A stretch of 64,000 nt of DNA from Paracoccus albicereus (GTDB lineage Bacteria > Pseudomonadota > Alphaproteobacteria > Rhodobacterales > Rhodobacteraceae). Below, piece after piece: positions 1 to 8,043 of this stretch (positions within the stretch are counted from its first letter, which is position 1; every line of letters starts with the position of its first letter). Where the stretch lies: assembly GCF_024359525.1 (NCBI RefSeq), contig NZ_JAKZEU010000004.1, positions 124,001 through 188,000 on the forward strand, given 5' to 3'. Under the pieces are notes generated by a model. That model had not been told where the DNA came from and searched no databases. It saw nothing but the letters and a program-made list of their open reading frames with translations. The position numbers and the translations under genes were made by a program.

Positions 1-663
1 ATGCCGGCCGACAAGGACGAGAACAAGCGCCTGACCTGCGGCGGGATTTCGCCCTGCCAGCTGCACAACAATTGCTCGGGCAAGCATGCCGGGTTCCTGA
101 CACTGAACCAGCATCTGGGCGCGGGACCCGACTACCATGACATCGATCATCCTGTTCAACAGGCGGCGAAACAGGCTTTCGAGGAGGTGACGCAGGAGAC
201 CTCGCCCGGATATGGAATCGACGGTTGCTCGGCGCCGAACTTTCCCTGCACGGTCACCGGCCTGGCGCGTGCCATGGCGAGTTTTGCGCAACCGCAGGGC
301 GGCGTGCGGGGACAGGCAATGGAACGGCTGGTCCAGGCGATGTGTGCCTACCCCGAGATGGTGGCGGGTGAAGGCCGCGCCTGCACTGCGCTGATGCGTG
401 CGATGGGGGGGCGCGTCGCGGTCAAGACCGGGGCCGAAGCGGTCTTCATCGCGATCCTGCCCGACCAGGGGCTGGGCGTCGCGCTGAAGATCATGGACGG
501 CGGCACCCGCGCGTCCGAGGCAGCGATTACCGCGCTGCTGGTCCATCTGGGCGCACTGGAAAGCGGGCATCCGGTGGTCGGCAAGCTGTTGACCGATCCG
601 ATGCGGAACTGGAACGGGATCGCCTACGGCGAGATGCGGCTGGCGGCGGGCTTTCCGCGCTAG
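1..663 (+). CDS. L-asparaginase II family protein, 5' end cut by window
   Basis: This is the C-terminal two thirds of an asparaginase II family protein (the AnsA-like group of rhizobia and actinobacteria, unrelated to E. coli AnsA/AnsB). The family hydrolyses L-asparagine to aspartate and ammonia in the cytoplasm. Visible motifs are NNCSGKHAGFL near residue 23 and DGCSAPNFPCTVTGLARA near residue 74, both hallmarks of the family. The family is usually about 330 residues and only 220 codons are present. The ATG at base 1 is therefore probably an internal Met and the gene starts before the window. The stop overlaps the stop of the convergent exporter gene by a few bases. Family call is firm; substrate is inferred. 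Confidence 0.85.
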   Translation: MPADKDENKRLTCGGISPCQLHNNCSGKHAGFLTLNQHLGAGPDYHDIDHPVQQAAKQAFEEVTQETSPGYGIDGCSAPNFPCTVTGLARAMASFAQPQGGVRGQAMERLVQAMCAYPEMVAGEGRACTALMRAMGGRVAVKTGAEAVFIAILPDQGLGVALKIMDGGTRASEAAITALLVHLGALESGHPVVGKLLTDPMRNWNGIAYGEMRLAAGFPR

Positions 664-1421
664 AGCATCTGCCAGATCAGACGCAATGCGAGTGCGGTCG
701 ATGTCACGACCAGAAGCGGCTTGATCAATCGAGAGCCGATCCGCATCGCCATCCGCGCACCGAAAAACGCGCCTGCCATCTGTGCCACGCCCATCGCCGC
801 GCCCAGCAACCAGAGCGGCTGACCGGCCAAGGCAAAGACCGTCAGCCCGCCAAGGTTTGAAAACAGGTTCAACAGCTTGGTATGCGCCGTCGCCTTCAGG
901 ACGCCGTAACCCGCCAAGGTCACGAAGGCGATCATGTAGAAGGACCCCGCGCCCGGACCCAAAAGGCCGTCATAGAAACCGACGGCCGGCACGACCAGAA
1001 GCGTGATGAGCGCCGGCGCCATCCGGCGCGCTCGGTCCAAATCGTCAAGCCCGGGCTTGAGCGCGAAGAACGCGGCGACACCGATCAGCACCACCGGCAG
1101 GACGATCCGCAGAAGATCGGTGGGAAGCCATGCCACCAGCGCGGCTCCGGCCATGCCCCCTGCCCCGGCCATCGCCGCGGCGCGAGCCTGCGTCTTCGGA
1201 TCGACCAGACCGCGCGCGGCGTAACTCGCCGCTGCAGTCGCCGCCCCGAAGATCGCTTGCACCTTGTTGGTTCCCAAAGCCTGCGCAGGCGGCAGGCCAG
1301 CCAGCAGCAGCGCCGGCAGCGTGATCAGACCGCCACCGCCAGCGATTGCGTCGACGAAACCGCCTGCGAAACCCGCCGCGACCAGCAGCAGGATCAGATC
1401 GACAGAAAGATCGGGCATCAC
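660..1421 (-). CDS. TSUP (TauE/SafE) family membrane exporter
   Basis: A 253-residue integral membrane protein of the sulfite exporter TauE/SafE (TSUP) family, which moves sulfite, sulfoacetate or related anions across the inner membrane. The N-terminal glycine-rich GFVDAIAGGGGLITLPAL and the ALGTNKVQ segment are diagnostic. The repeated second half carries GFYDGLLGPGAGSFY. About seven or eight hydrophobic segments are visible. The start is taken as GTG at 1421, which overlaps the serB stop; an ATG three bases downstream (1418) is equally possible. The overlap suggests co-transcription with serB. The transported substrate cannot be read from the sequence. Confidence 0.88.
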   Translation of the reverse strand: MMPDLSVDLILLLVAAGFAGGFVDAIAGGGGLITLPALLLAGLPPAQALGTNKVQAIFGAATAAASYAARGLVDPKTQARAAAMAGAGGMAGAALVAWLPTDLLRIVLPVVLIGVAAFFALKPGLDDLDRARRMAPALITLLVVPAVGFYDGLLGPGAGSFYMIAFVTLAGYGVLKATAHTKLLNLFSNLGGLTVFALAGQPLWLLGAAMGVAQMAGAFFGARMAMRIGSRLIKPLLVVTSTALALRLIWQML

Positions 1422-2287
1422 GGTGTCACGAATTCGGCGGCGGTATAGCCCTGAAGGAACAGAAGCGCGGTCAGATCGACGTGGTCAATGCGGACGCGGG
1501 CGCGCTCGGCAACCACGGGCTTGGCGTGCAGCGCGACGCCGATCCCAGCCGCTGCCAGCATGTCGAGATCGTTGGCCCCGTCGCCAACCGCGATCGCATC
1601 GGTCGGCGTCAGGCCGCGCGCGGCGGCAATCTGATGCAACGCCTGAACCTTCGCCTCGCGCCCCAGGATCGGGCGGGCGACCTGCCCGGTCAACGCCCCG
1701 TCCTGCGTCAGCAGCACGTTGGCGCGATCCTCGTCGAAGCCCAGCCGCCGCGCGACCGCGCCGGTGAAGGACACGAACCCGCCGGACACCAAAGCCGCGT
1801 AGCCGCCATTCGCCCGCATCGTCGCGACCAGCGTGGCCCCGCCCGGCGCCATCGTGATGCGCGTTCGCAGCACGTCCTCGATGACGGATTGCGGCAGACC
1901 CTTCAACAATGCGACGCGCTCGGTCAGCGCCTCATCGAAGTCGAGTTCGCCGTTCATCGCGCGTTGGGTGATCGCGGCAACATGCGCGCCGACGCCCGCC
2001 TCGTCCGCCAGTTCATCGATGCATTCCTGATCGATCATGGTCGAATCCATGTCGGCCAGCAGCAGTCGCTTGCGCCGGTTCTCAGCGGGCAGCAACGCCA
2101 TGTCGATCCCTGAACCGCGCAACTCCGAGCCGACCGCATCCAGATCGGCCGGAGCTTGAGGGATCGCGAATTCCGCTGCGCGGCCGGGGTCGAGCCAGCG
2201 CAAAGCCGTCCCGTCCCACTGTCGCCGCAGCGATTCGAGCAGCGCGGATTCCAGCGCGGACGTTGCGATCAGGGTGACGACGAACAT
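1418..2287 (-). CDS. serB: phosphoserine phosphatase SerB
   Basis: Catalyses the last step of serine biosynthesis, phosphoserine to serine. It is a HAD-superfamily phosphatase: motif I is LLLADMDSTMIDQECIDEL (nucleophile Asp and the DxDST pattern), motif II is VSGGF, and motif III is VGDGANDLDMLAAAGIG. The first roughly 80 residues form the small ACT-like N-terminal domain typical of longer SerB proteins. The chosen start (MFVVTLIATS) gives 289 residues, the usual length. An upstream in-frame start would add 13 residues unlike the family and would run into the serC leader region. The gene is divergent from serC-serA, so all three dedicated serine-pathway enzymes lie together. Confidence 0.95.
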   Translation of the reverse strand: MFVVTLIATSALESALLESLRRQWDGTALRWLDPGRAAEFAIPQAPADLDAVGSELRGSGIDMALLPAENRRKRLLLADMDSTMIDQECIDELADEAGVGAHVAAITQRAMNGELDFDEALTERVALLKGLPQSVIEDVLRTRITMAPGGATLVATMRANGGYAALVSGGFVSFTGAVARRLGFDEDRANVLLTQDGALTGQVARPILGREAKVQALHQIAAARGLTPTDAIAVGDGANDLDMLAAAGIGVALHAKPVVAERARVRIDHVDLTALLFLQGYTAAEFVTP

Positions 2288-2339
2288 GGCGGACCTCGGA
2301 TGGGGCTGCCGCCCCTCTAGGCCCAAAATTTTCCTTGCG

Positions 2340-2417
2340 CCACCCGGCCCGGCGGCGGTATCGCGGCAAGTGGGACACCCCTCCCCAACGAGGGGCTTTT
2401 AGCTGGAAGGCTGAGCA
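2340..2417 (+). ncRNA. serC leader (cis-regulatory RNA candidate)
   Basis: The leader directly in front of serC holds two small stem-loops. The first pairs CCCCT (near 2378) with AGGGG across a short loop and is followed by TTTTA. The second pairs TAGC with GCTG just before the ATG and holds the purine-rich GGAAGG ribosome-binding site in its loop. A structured serC leader RNA upstream of serC-serA operons in alphaproteobacteria, whose last stem covers the ribosome-binding site, is an established Rfam family, and position and layout fit. Boundaries are approximate because no covariance search was possible. Confidence 0.6.
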
Positions 2418-3563
2418 ATGAGCGATTTGAAACCGGCCGCGCGGCCGGCGAACCCGCGATTTTCGTCGGGGCCCTGCGCGAAGAACCCCACCTACAACCT
2501 GAATCAGCTTGCGGACGCGCCCCTTGGCCGCTCGCATCGTGCGTCCGTCGGCAAGGCGAAGCTTGCGCGCGCGATCGAGCAGACGAGATCGATCCTCGGC
2601 GTGCCTGCGGATTACCGGATTGGCATCGTGCCGGCTTCGGACACAGGCGCGGTCGAGATGGCGATGTGGACCATGCTGGGCTGTCGCCCGGTCGAGATGC
2701 TGGCCTGGGAAAGCTTCGGCGAGGGCTGGGTGACCGATGCGGTCAAGCAGCTGAAGCTGGACGCGACGGTGCGGGTCGCCGATTACGGCCAGATCGTCGA
2801 TTTTGCAGAGGTCGATTTCGACCGCGATGTGGTTTTCACCTGGAACGGCACGACCAGCGGCGTGCGGGTGCCGTCGGGCGATGCGATTCCCGCCGACCGC
2901 GACGGGCTGACCATCTGCGACGCGACCAGCGCGGCCTTCGCGATGGACCTGCCCTGGGACAAGCTGGATGTGACCACGTTCAGCTGGCAGAAGGTGCTGG
3001 GCGGCGAGGCGGCACACGGAATGCTGATCCTGAGCCCCCGCGCGGTCGCGCGGCTGGAGAGCTTCACCCCCGACCGGCCGCTGCCCAAGATCTTCCGCCT
3101 GACCAAGGGCGGCAAGCTGATCGAGGGCATCTTCAAGGGTGAGACGATCAACACGCCGTCGATGCTGGCGGTCGAGGACTACCTCGTGGCGCTCGATTGG
3201 GCCGAAAGCATCGGCGGGCTTGAGGGTCTGATCGCGCGGGCGGATGCCAATGCCGCCGCGGTGCGCGATTTCATCGCGGGCAAGGACTGGATCGCTGATC
3301 TGGCAGAAGATCCGGCGACCGCTTCGACCACCAGCGTCTGCCTGCGCTTCACCGATCCGGCGATCAAGGACGGCGCGGCCTTTGCCAAGGCCGTCGCAAA
3401 GCGGCTGGAAGCGGAAGGGGTGGCGCTGGACGCGGGATCCTACCGCGATGCGCCGCCGGGCCTGCGGATCTGGTGTGGCTCGACCGTAGAAAGCACCGAT
3501 GTCGCGGCGTTGATGCCATGGATCGAATGGGCCTATCGCGCCGAACTGGCCGCGCAGGAATAA
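2418..3563 (+). CDS. serC: phosphoserine aminotransferase SerC
   Basis: A PLP-dependent class V aminotransferase that converts 3-phosphohydroxypyruvate to phosphoserine (and serves pyridoxine synthesis). The N-terminus [11 protein letters not shown] is typical of the alphaproteobacterial/methanogen-like SerC type. The PLP lysine lies in [17 protein letters not shown], near residue 193. At 381 residues it has the normal length. GGAAGG precedes the ATG by about 10 bases and appears to be sequestered in the leader stem. Next downstream is serA, the enzyme for the preceding step, so the two probably form one operon under the leader. Confidence 0.95.
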   Translation: MSDLKPAARPANPRFSSGPCAKNPTYNLNQLADAPLGRSHRASVGKAKLARAIEQTRSILGVPADYRIGIVPASDTGAVEMAMWTMLGCRPVEMLAWESFGEGWVTDAVKQLKLDATVRVADYGQIVDFAEVDFDRDVVFTWNGTTSGVRVPSGDAIPADRDGLTICDATSAAFAMDLPWDKLDVTTFSWQKVLGGEAAHGMLILSPRAVARLESFTPDRPLPKIFRLTKGGKLIEGIFKGETINTPSMLAVEDYLVALDWAESIGGLEGLIARADANAAAVRDFIAGKDWIADLAEDPATASTTSVCLRFTDPAIKDGAAFAKAVAKRLEAEGVALDAGSYRDAPPGLRIWCGSTVESTDVAALMPWIEWAYRAELAAQE

Positions 3564-3570
3564 GCGAAAG

Positions 3571-3619
3571 CCGGGGGCCAGCCCCCCGCGCCCCCCGGGA
3601 TATTTCCATGAAGAAGAAG
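3571..3619 (+). repeat. intergenic repeat copy 1 (hairpin plus CCCCGGGATATTT / ATGAAGAAGAA core)
   Basis: Between serC and serA, a hairpin (GGGGGC, loop CA, GCCCCC) is followed by CCCCGGGATATTT, two variable bases, then ATGAAGAAGAAG. The same core occurs upstream of hslU at 20365-20390. In this copy the ATG at 3608 is in frame with serA and would add 19 residues to it. Such elements are, to my recollection, dispersed in Rhodobacterales genomes. Function unknown; the GAAGAAGAAG purine tract could aid ribosome binding. Confidence 0.6.
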
Positions 3620-3664
3620 CATCCGCGAGGCATCGGCCCGGATGCAGCACAAGGGATGAACGAC

Positions 3665-5254
3665 ATGCCGAAAGTTCTCGTCTCGGACAAGCTGTCCGAA
3701 ACCGCCGTCCAGATCTTCCGCGACCGCGGGGTCGAGGTCGACTACATGCCCGATTTGGGCAAGGACAAGGAGAAGCTGGCCGACATCATCGGCGGCTATG
3801 ATGGCCTGGCGATCCGGTCCGCGACCAAGGTCACCGAAAAGCTGCTGGCACAGGCGGGCAACCTGAAGGTCGTCGGTCGCGCCGGAATCGGGGTCGACAA
3901 CGTGGACATCCCGGCTGCCAGCAAGAAGGGCGTGATCGTGATGAACACGCCCTTCGGAAACAGCGTGACCACTGCGGAACATGCGATCGCGATGATGTTC
4001 GCGGTCGCCCGCCAGCTGCCCGAAGCCAGCGCCAGCACGCATGCCGGCAAGTGGGAAAAGAACCGCTTCATGGGGGTGGAACTGTTCAACAAGACGCTGG
4101 GCGTGATCGGCGCGGGCAATATCGGAGCCATTGTCATCGACCGCGCGCTGGGGCTGCACATGAAGGTGTTGGCCTATGATCCCTTCCTGTCCGAAGAGCG
4201 GGCGGCCGAACTGGGCGTGAAGAAGGTCGAGCTGGACGAGCTGCTGGGTCGCGCCGACTTCATCACCTTCCACGTGCCCCTGACCGACAAGACCCGCAAC
4301 ATCCTGTCGCGCGAGGCGATCGCCAAGCTCAAGCCGGGGGTGCGTATCATCAACTGTGCCCGCGGCGGGCTGGTCGACGAGGAGGCGCTGGCCGAGGCGT
4401 TGAAGGATGGTCGCATCGCCGGTGCTGCCTTCGACGTCTTCGCGGTCGAACCTGCGACGGAAAGCCCGCTCTTCAACCTGCCCAATGTTGTGGTGACGCC
4501 GCATCTGGGAGCCTCGACCAGTGAGGCACAGGAGAACGTGGCGATCCAGGTGGCCGAGCAGATGTCGGATTACCTGCTGACGGGCGCGGTGCAGAATGCG
4601 CTGAACATGCCCTCGGTCACCGCCGAGGAAGCCGCGGTGATGGGGCCGTGGCTGAAGCTGGCCGGACATCTTGGCGCCTTCGTGGGTCAGGCCACGGACG
4701 AGCCGATCAAGGCGATCAACGTGCTATACGACGGCGCCGTGGCCGAGATGAACCTGAACGCGCTGAACGCCTCGGTAATCGCGGGGGTGATGAAGGCGAC
4801 CAATCCGGATGTGAACATGGTCTCGGCCCCGGTGATGGCGCGCGAACGAGGGGTGCAGTTGTCCACGACGCATCAGGCGCAATCGGGCGCGTTCGAGGGC
4901 TACATCAAACTGACCGTGGTCACGGCGGAACGCGAACGCTCGATCGCGGGAACGGTGTTCAGCGACGGCAAGCCGCGCTTCATCCAGATCCGAGGTATCA
5001 ACATCGATGCCGAGGTGGGCGAGCACATGCTCTATACCCGCAACCGCGACGTGCCGGGCGTGATCGGCGCGCTGGGAATGACGCTGGGTGATCAGGGCGT
5101 GAACATCGGCAATTTCGCGTTGGGCCGGTCAGGGTCGGGCGGGGACGCGATCGCGATCCTGTATCTGGACGAGCCGATCTCGGCCGAGGCGCTGGCGGCG
5201 CTGCAGCAGACCGGCAAGTTCCTGCAGGCGCGCGCCCTGCGTTTCGAGGTCTGA
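3665..5254 (+). CDS. serA: D-3-phosphoglycerate dehydrogenase SerA
   Basis: The first committed step of serine synthesis: 3-phosphoglycerate to 3-phosphohydroxypyruvate with NAD. The N-terminus MPKVLVSDKLSETAV leads into the catalytic domain. The NAD-binding motif GVIGAGNIGAIV is near residue 146, the catalytic Arg/Glu/His region includes CARGGLVDEEAL and TPHLGASTSEAQENVA, and then come the regulatory ASB and a C-terminal ACT domain that usually binds serine. At 529 residues it is the long form. In-frame upstream starts exist at 3656 and 3608, the latter inside a repeat element; 3665 matches the family N-terminus. It probably shares a transcript with serC. Confidence 0.95.
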   Translation: MPKVLVSDKLSETAVQIFRDRGVEVDYMPDLGKDKEKLADIIGGYDGLAIRSATKVTEKLLAQAGNLKVVGRAGIGVDNVDIPAASKKGVIVMNTPFGNSVTTAEHAIAMMFAVARQLPEASASTHAGKWEKNRFMGVELFNKTLGVIGAGNIGAIVIDRALGLHMKVLAYDPFLSEERAAELGVKKVELDELLGRADFITFHVPLTDKTRNILSREAIAKLKPGVRIINCARGGLVDEEALAEALKDGRIAGAAFDVFAVEPATESPLFNLPNVVVTPHLGASTSEAQENVAIQVAEQMSDYLLTGAVQNALNMPSVTAEEAAVMGPWLKLAGHLGAFVGQATDEPIKAINVLYDGAVAEMNLNALNASVIAGVMKATNPDVNMVSAPVMARERGVQLSTTHQAQSGAFEGYIKLTVVTAERERSIAGTVFSDGKPRFIQIRGINIDAEVGEHMLYTRNRDVPGVIGALGMTLGDQGVNIGNFALGRSGSGGDAIAILYLDEPISAEALAALQQTGKFLQARALRFEV

Positions 5255-5263
5255 GGCGGCGCG

Positions 5264-5989
5264 ATGCGGTTCTACGCCATCGGCGACATTCACGGCGAGA
5301 TCGATGCGCTGCACGCGGCGCACCGCCGGGTCGAGGCCGATGGCGGTCCTGACGCGCGAATCGTGCATCTGGGCGATCTCGTCGATCGCGGCCCGGACCC
5401 GCGTGCGGTGATCGAGCATCTGGTCGCCGGGCGCGCAGCAGGGCGGCCGTGGACCGTCCTACTGGGCAACCACGACCGACAATTTTCGACGTTTCTAGAG
5501 GACCCTGACTGGATCGATCCGGGCCTGTCTGAACCTCGGCACTGGACCGAACATCCGGGGCTTGGGGCGGCGGCGACGCTGCGATCCTATGGGCTCGACC
5601 CACGACAGCCGCGCGCGGCGCTTCACCGGGCGGCGTTGGCGGCAGTGCCCCCGTCGCACCGGCTGTTCCTGGCGGGCCTGCCGCGCTGGATCCTGACCCC
5701 TCAGGCGCTCTTCGTTCATGCAGGCGTCAGGCCGGGCGTCGATCTGCAGGCGCAGGCCGAGGACGACCTGTTGTGGATCCGTCGCCCGTTCCTCGACAGC
5801 CGGGTAGACCACGGCGTGCTGGTCGTACACGGTCACACGCCGGTTGAGGCGGTGGAGCATCACGGCAACAGGCTTGCGGTCGATACCGGAGCCGTCTTTG
5901 GCGGAGATCTGAGCGTCGTGGCGCTGGAATCGGACGGTTGCGTCGCCGTGCTGACAGAGGCCGGGCGCGTGCCGCTGAGCGCAGCTTGA
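5264..5989 (+). CDS. metallophosphoesterase (serine/threonine protein phosphatase-like)
   Basis: A 241-residue calcineurin-type metallophosphoesterase. The metal-binding motifs are in order: GDIHGEIDAL near residue 7, GDLVDRGPDP near 44, GNHDRQF near 70, and two late histidines, FVHAGVRPG and VVHGHTP. This is the layout of PrpA/PphA-type phosphatases and related diadenosine-polyphosphate hydrolases, so it may act on phosphoproteins or nucleotides. It begins nine bases after the serA stop on the same strand and is probably co-transcribed. The link to serine metabolism is positional only. Confidence 0.85.
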   Translation: MRFYAIGDIHGEIDALHAAHRRVEADGGPDARIVHLGDLVDRGPDPRAVIEHLVAGRAAGRPWTVLLGNHDRQFSTFLEDPDWIDPGLSEPRHWTEHPGLGAAATLRSYGLDPRQPRAALHRAALAAVPPSHRLFLAGLPRWILTPQALFVHAGVRPGVDLQAQAEDDLLWIRRPFLDSRVDHGVLVVHGHTPVEAVEHHGNRLAVDTGAVFGGDLSVVALESDGCVAVLTEAGRVPLSAA

Positions 5990-6061
5990 CCGTCCGGGCG
6001 AAACCACACCGGCACGGCAAGCGTTAGGCTCGCCGAACTCCGCTAAAGCAGGAACGCGCAC

Positions 6062-6520
6062 GTGCCACGCCTGATCCCCATTCTCGCGCTTTGCGCGATG
6101 CTGCCCGCGCCGGCCTTGACCGAAGAGGTCGGTAAGGTCGGTGTCGACTGGGTCGGAAACGATATCGTCGTCGAGGCCATCGGCGACCCCAAGGTCCAGG
6201 GCGTCGTCTGCCACTTGGCCTATTTCGACCGGTCCGTGATCGACCGATTAAGCAAGGGCAACTGGTTCGAGGACCCATCGAACAGCGCGATCGAATGCGC
6301 GGCGACAGGCCCGGTGCGAGTCGGCGACATCGCGACGGGACCCGAAGGCGAGGAGGTGTTTTCCGAAGGCCGCTCGCTGATCTTCAAGTCGCTCCGCGTG
6401 AGGCGAATCTTCGACCAGCAGAACCGGGTGCTGATCTACTTGGCACATGCCCGCGAGCTGACAGAGGGTTCGGCCAAGATGGCGATCTCGACCGTACCGC
6501 TCGATCGGGTGAACCCGTAA
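6062..6520 (+). CDS. creA: CreA family periplasmic protein
   Basis: A 152-residue protein matching the CreA family, small conserved exported proteins of unknown function in proteobacteria. A GTG start gives a short signal peptide (IPILALCAMLPAPALT, cleavage near residue 20). The mature part carries the family core: VGVDWVGNDIVVEAIGDPKV, GVVCHLAYFDRS, and the SLIFKSLRV segment. Two cysteines (in VVCHL and IECAAT) may form a disulfide. The name comes from the E. coli creABCD locus, but there is no creBCD here. No biochemical role is assigned. Confidence 0.87.
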   Translation: MPRLIPILALCAMLPAPALTEEVGKVGVDWVGNDIVVEAIGDPKVQGVVCHLAYFDRSVIDRLSKGNWFEDPSNSAIECAATGPVRVGDIATGPEGEEVFSEGRSLIFKSLRVRRIFDQQNRVLIYLAHARELTEGSAKMAISTVPLDRVNP

Positions 6521-6632
6521 AAGCCGTCCTATTCGACGCTGGATTTGCCCGCTAACGGGCGTTATGTAGTGCCCTTGGGGCGCTGGCAAACGAGGGCCGT
6601 GACCGGACGGCCGCTGCGGGAATAGGTGCGGG

Positions 6633-6965
6633 ATGGACAATCTGGGGCGCGTTGCGAAATTTAGCCTGGGACAGGTCGTGCGGCATCGGAACCATCCGTT
6701 TCGCGGCGTGATCTATGACGTCGATCCGCAATTCGCCAACACGGAAGAATGGTACGAATCGATTCCCGAAGACGCGCGCCCGTCCAAGGACCAGCCCTAT
6801 TACCATCTCTTCGCGGAAACCGAGGCGACCTATTATCATGCCTACGTCTCGGAGCAGAATTTGATCCCTGATTCATCGGGTGAGCCGATCGATCACCCCG
6901 AAATCAGTGAGCGGTTCGGCGACTTCATGGACGGGCATTACCCTGTGCAGGGCCTGCTGAACTGA
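6633..6965 (+). CDS. hspQ: heat shock protein HspQ (YccV-like)
   Basis: A small 110-residue cytoplasmic protein of the HspQ/YccV family (hemimethylated-DNA-binding-like fold). E. coli HspQ promotes Lon-dependent degradation and is heat-induced. Diagnostic motifs are KFSLGQVVRHRNHPFRGVIYDVDP, in two parts near residues 9 and 24, then KDQPYYHLF, YVSEQNLIPD, and the HPEISERFGDF tail. The length matches the family. No clear heat-shock promoter could be picked out upstream; a small hairpin (GCCCG / CGGGC at 6547-6560) separates it from creA and may end that transcript. Confidence 0.92.
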   Translation: MDNLGRVAKFSLGQVVRHRNHPFRGVIYDVDPQFANTEEWYESIPEDARPSKDQPYYHLFAETEATYYHAYVSEQNLIPDSSGEPIDHPEISERFGDFMDGHYPVQGLLN

Positions 6966-7051
6966 AGACGCTCGCGCCGGTCTAAGTCATCTGATTTTGG
7001 ACGCTGGGCCGCGAACCGTCGACGTCGTGTTATCGTCCTGTTTCGCATCAC

Positions 7052-7075
7052 CCTGAGCGAAATTTCGCGATCAGG
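7052..7075. repeat. inverted repeat between convergent hspQ and rsbW-like genes
   Basis: Arms CCTGA / TCAGG enclose the perfect palindrome GCGAAATTTCGC, with a two-base bulge. It sits in a 155-base gap between convergent genes, so a bidirectional transcription stop is the simplest reading. There is no T-run on either side, which weakens it as an intrinsic terminator. Confidence 0.4.
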
Positions 7076-7120
7076 TCAGCCCGGATGACGCGTCCATGCG
7101 TTTGTGAAAACGCCACAGCG

Positions 7121-7612
7121 TCAGGCGGCTTCAGGTGTAAACGGGATGCTGAAGGCAAGAAAGTTGCGGCGCTCTTCCCGGTAATAGCACAGCGCCTGCG
7201 TCAGGTCCTGAATCAGGTACCATCCAAAGCCACCTTCGGGCAAAGCACCTTGGTCGATCTGCGGCAGGCTGCGCGGCAGCAGGCATTCGGAAGGGAGGCT
7301 TACGCCATCATCGGTGATCGCACAGGCGAGCCCGGATTCGTGGCGCACGATGCAAAGGTGGATCGACGGGCGAATGAATGCAGATGCCTGCTCTCCACCG
7401 TGTTTGGCCACGTTGTTCATGACTTCCGCCAGAACCAGTTCCAGCCGACCCATCGTGTCGTCGCTGACATCGCCGCTGAAACGTTTGCGGATATCGTTCA
7501 GGACCGTGCGCACATTGTCCAGCCGGGCCTCGAAGACGCGGTGAAACATCGGCTGACGCGGCCGTAATGTGCGCCCGCGTGGTTTAGGCTTGAAGGGAAT
7601 GTTCGGGATCAT
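7121..7612 (-). CDS. RsbW/SpoIIAB-type anti-sigma factor histidine kinase-like ATPase
   Basis: A 163-residue HATPase_c protein of the RsbW/SpoIIAB class: a serine kinase or anti-sigma factor that phosphorylates a STAS partner. The N-box is LELVLAEVMNNVAKHG, the G1-like segment is CAITDDGVSLP, and the G2-like segment is EGGFGWYLIQDLTQAL. The preceding STAS gene on the same strand overlaps this start by four bases (ATGA), so the two are translationally coupled as a partner-switch pair. No sigma factor or PP2C phosphatase is adjacent, so the rest of the pathway must be elsewhere. The ATG at 7612 was chosen for the overlap and domain length. Confidence 0.88.
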   Translation of the reverse strand: MIPNIPFKPKPRGRTLRPRQPMFHRVFEARLDNVRTVLNDIRKRFSGDVSDDTMGRLELVLAEVMNNVAKHGGEQASAFIRPSIHLCIVRHESGLACAITDDGVSLPSECLLPRSLPQIDQGALPEGGFGWYLIQDLTQALCYYREERRNFLAFSIPFTPEAA

Positions 7613-7947
7613 GCCCGTTTCTCCTGCACGTTCTGCGCTGAAGGGTGAATCTTGAAGACCGTGTCCATCCGGGTCAGGCGGAACACCCGCTCGACATTCG
7701 GCGTCAGGCCGGCCAGTTCCAGAACCCGCCCCCCGGGCATCGCCTTGTGAACGGCGATCACCGCGCCCAGGCCGGAACTGTCCATGAACTCGATATTGGT
7801 CATGTCGAGGATCACAGCGGTCCGCGAGGTCATGACGATTTCGCGGATCCGATCCTTGAACCGTGTCGAGATCGCGGCATCGAGCCGTGATTCCTCGACC
7901 AGGATGGTCAGATGATCCTCGGCGGGGGTAACGGTCAGTTTCGGCAT
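7609..7947 (-). CDS. STAS-domain anti-sigma factor antagonist (RsbV/SpoIIAA-like)
   Basis: A 112-residue single STAS-domain protein. The core motif IEFMDSSGLGAVIAVHKAM, near residue 53, contains the serine normally phosphorylated by the partner kinase. Unphosphorylated proteins of this type bind the RsbW-type kinase and release a sigma factor or another target. It is the first gene of a two-gene operon with the kinase. It is divergent from the thiolase gene across a 96-base region containing a long inverted repeat. Confidence 0.9.
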   Translation of the reverse strand: MPKLTVTPAEDHLTILVEESRLDAAISTRFKDRIREIVMTSRTAVILDMTNIEFMDSSGLGAVIAVHKAMPGGRVLELAGLTPNVERVFRLTRMDTVFKIHPSAQNVQEKRA

Positions 7948-7971
7948 GGCTTTCCCGGACGGCTTGAACGC

Positions 7972-8006
7972 GACCAGATATACGGCTCAATGGTTACCAT
8001 CTGGTC
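7972..8006. promoter_or_regulatory. inverted repeat in divergent promoter region (operator candidate)
   Basis: Perfect 8-base arms GACCAGAT and ATCTGGTC lie 19 bases apart between the STAS gene and the thiolase. The arms flank a possible start-site region (TTGAAC near 7965 on the plus strand). The placement between divergent genes suggests a regulator site; which protein binds is unknown. Confidence 0.35.
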
Positions 8007-8043
8007 AATCGAACCGGGCCGCGAGAGCAGGAGGATCATTCAA

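Noticed and set aside
2082..3650. A 522-codon minus-strand frame opposite serC
   Set aside because: Arg/Gly/His-rich sequence with no family features, opposite a clear serC. Antisense artefact.
3608..5254. SerA extended to the ATG inside the repeat element
   Set aside because: The extra 19 residues have no family support and 3665 matches the usual SerA N-terminus. Kept as a finding, not as the annotated start.
6547..6560. Small GCCCG/CGGGC hairpin after creA
   Set aside because: Too short and without a T-run to call a terminator with confidence; mentioned in the hspQ entry only.
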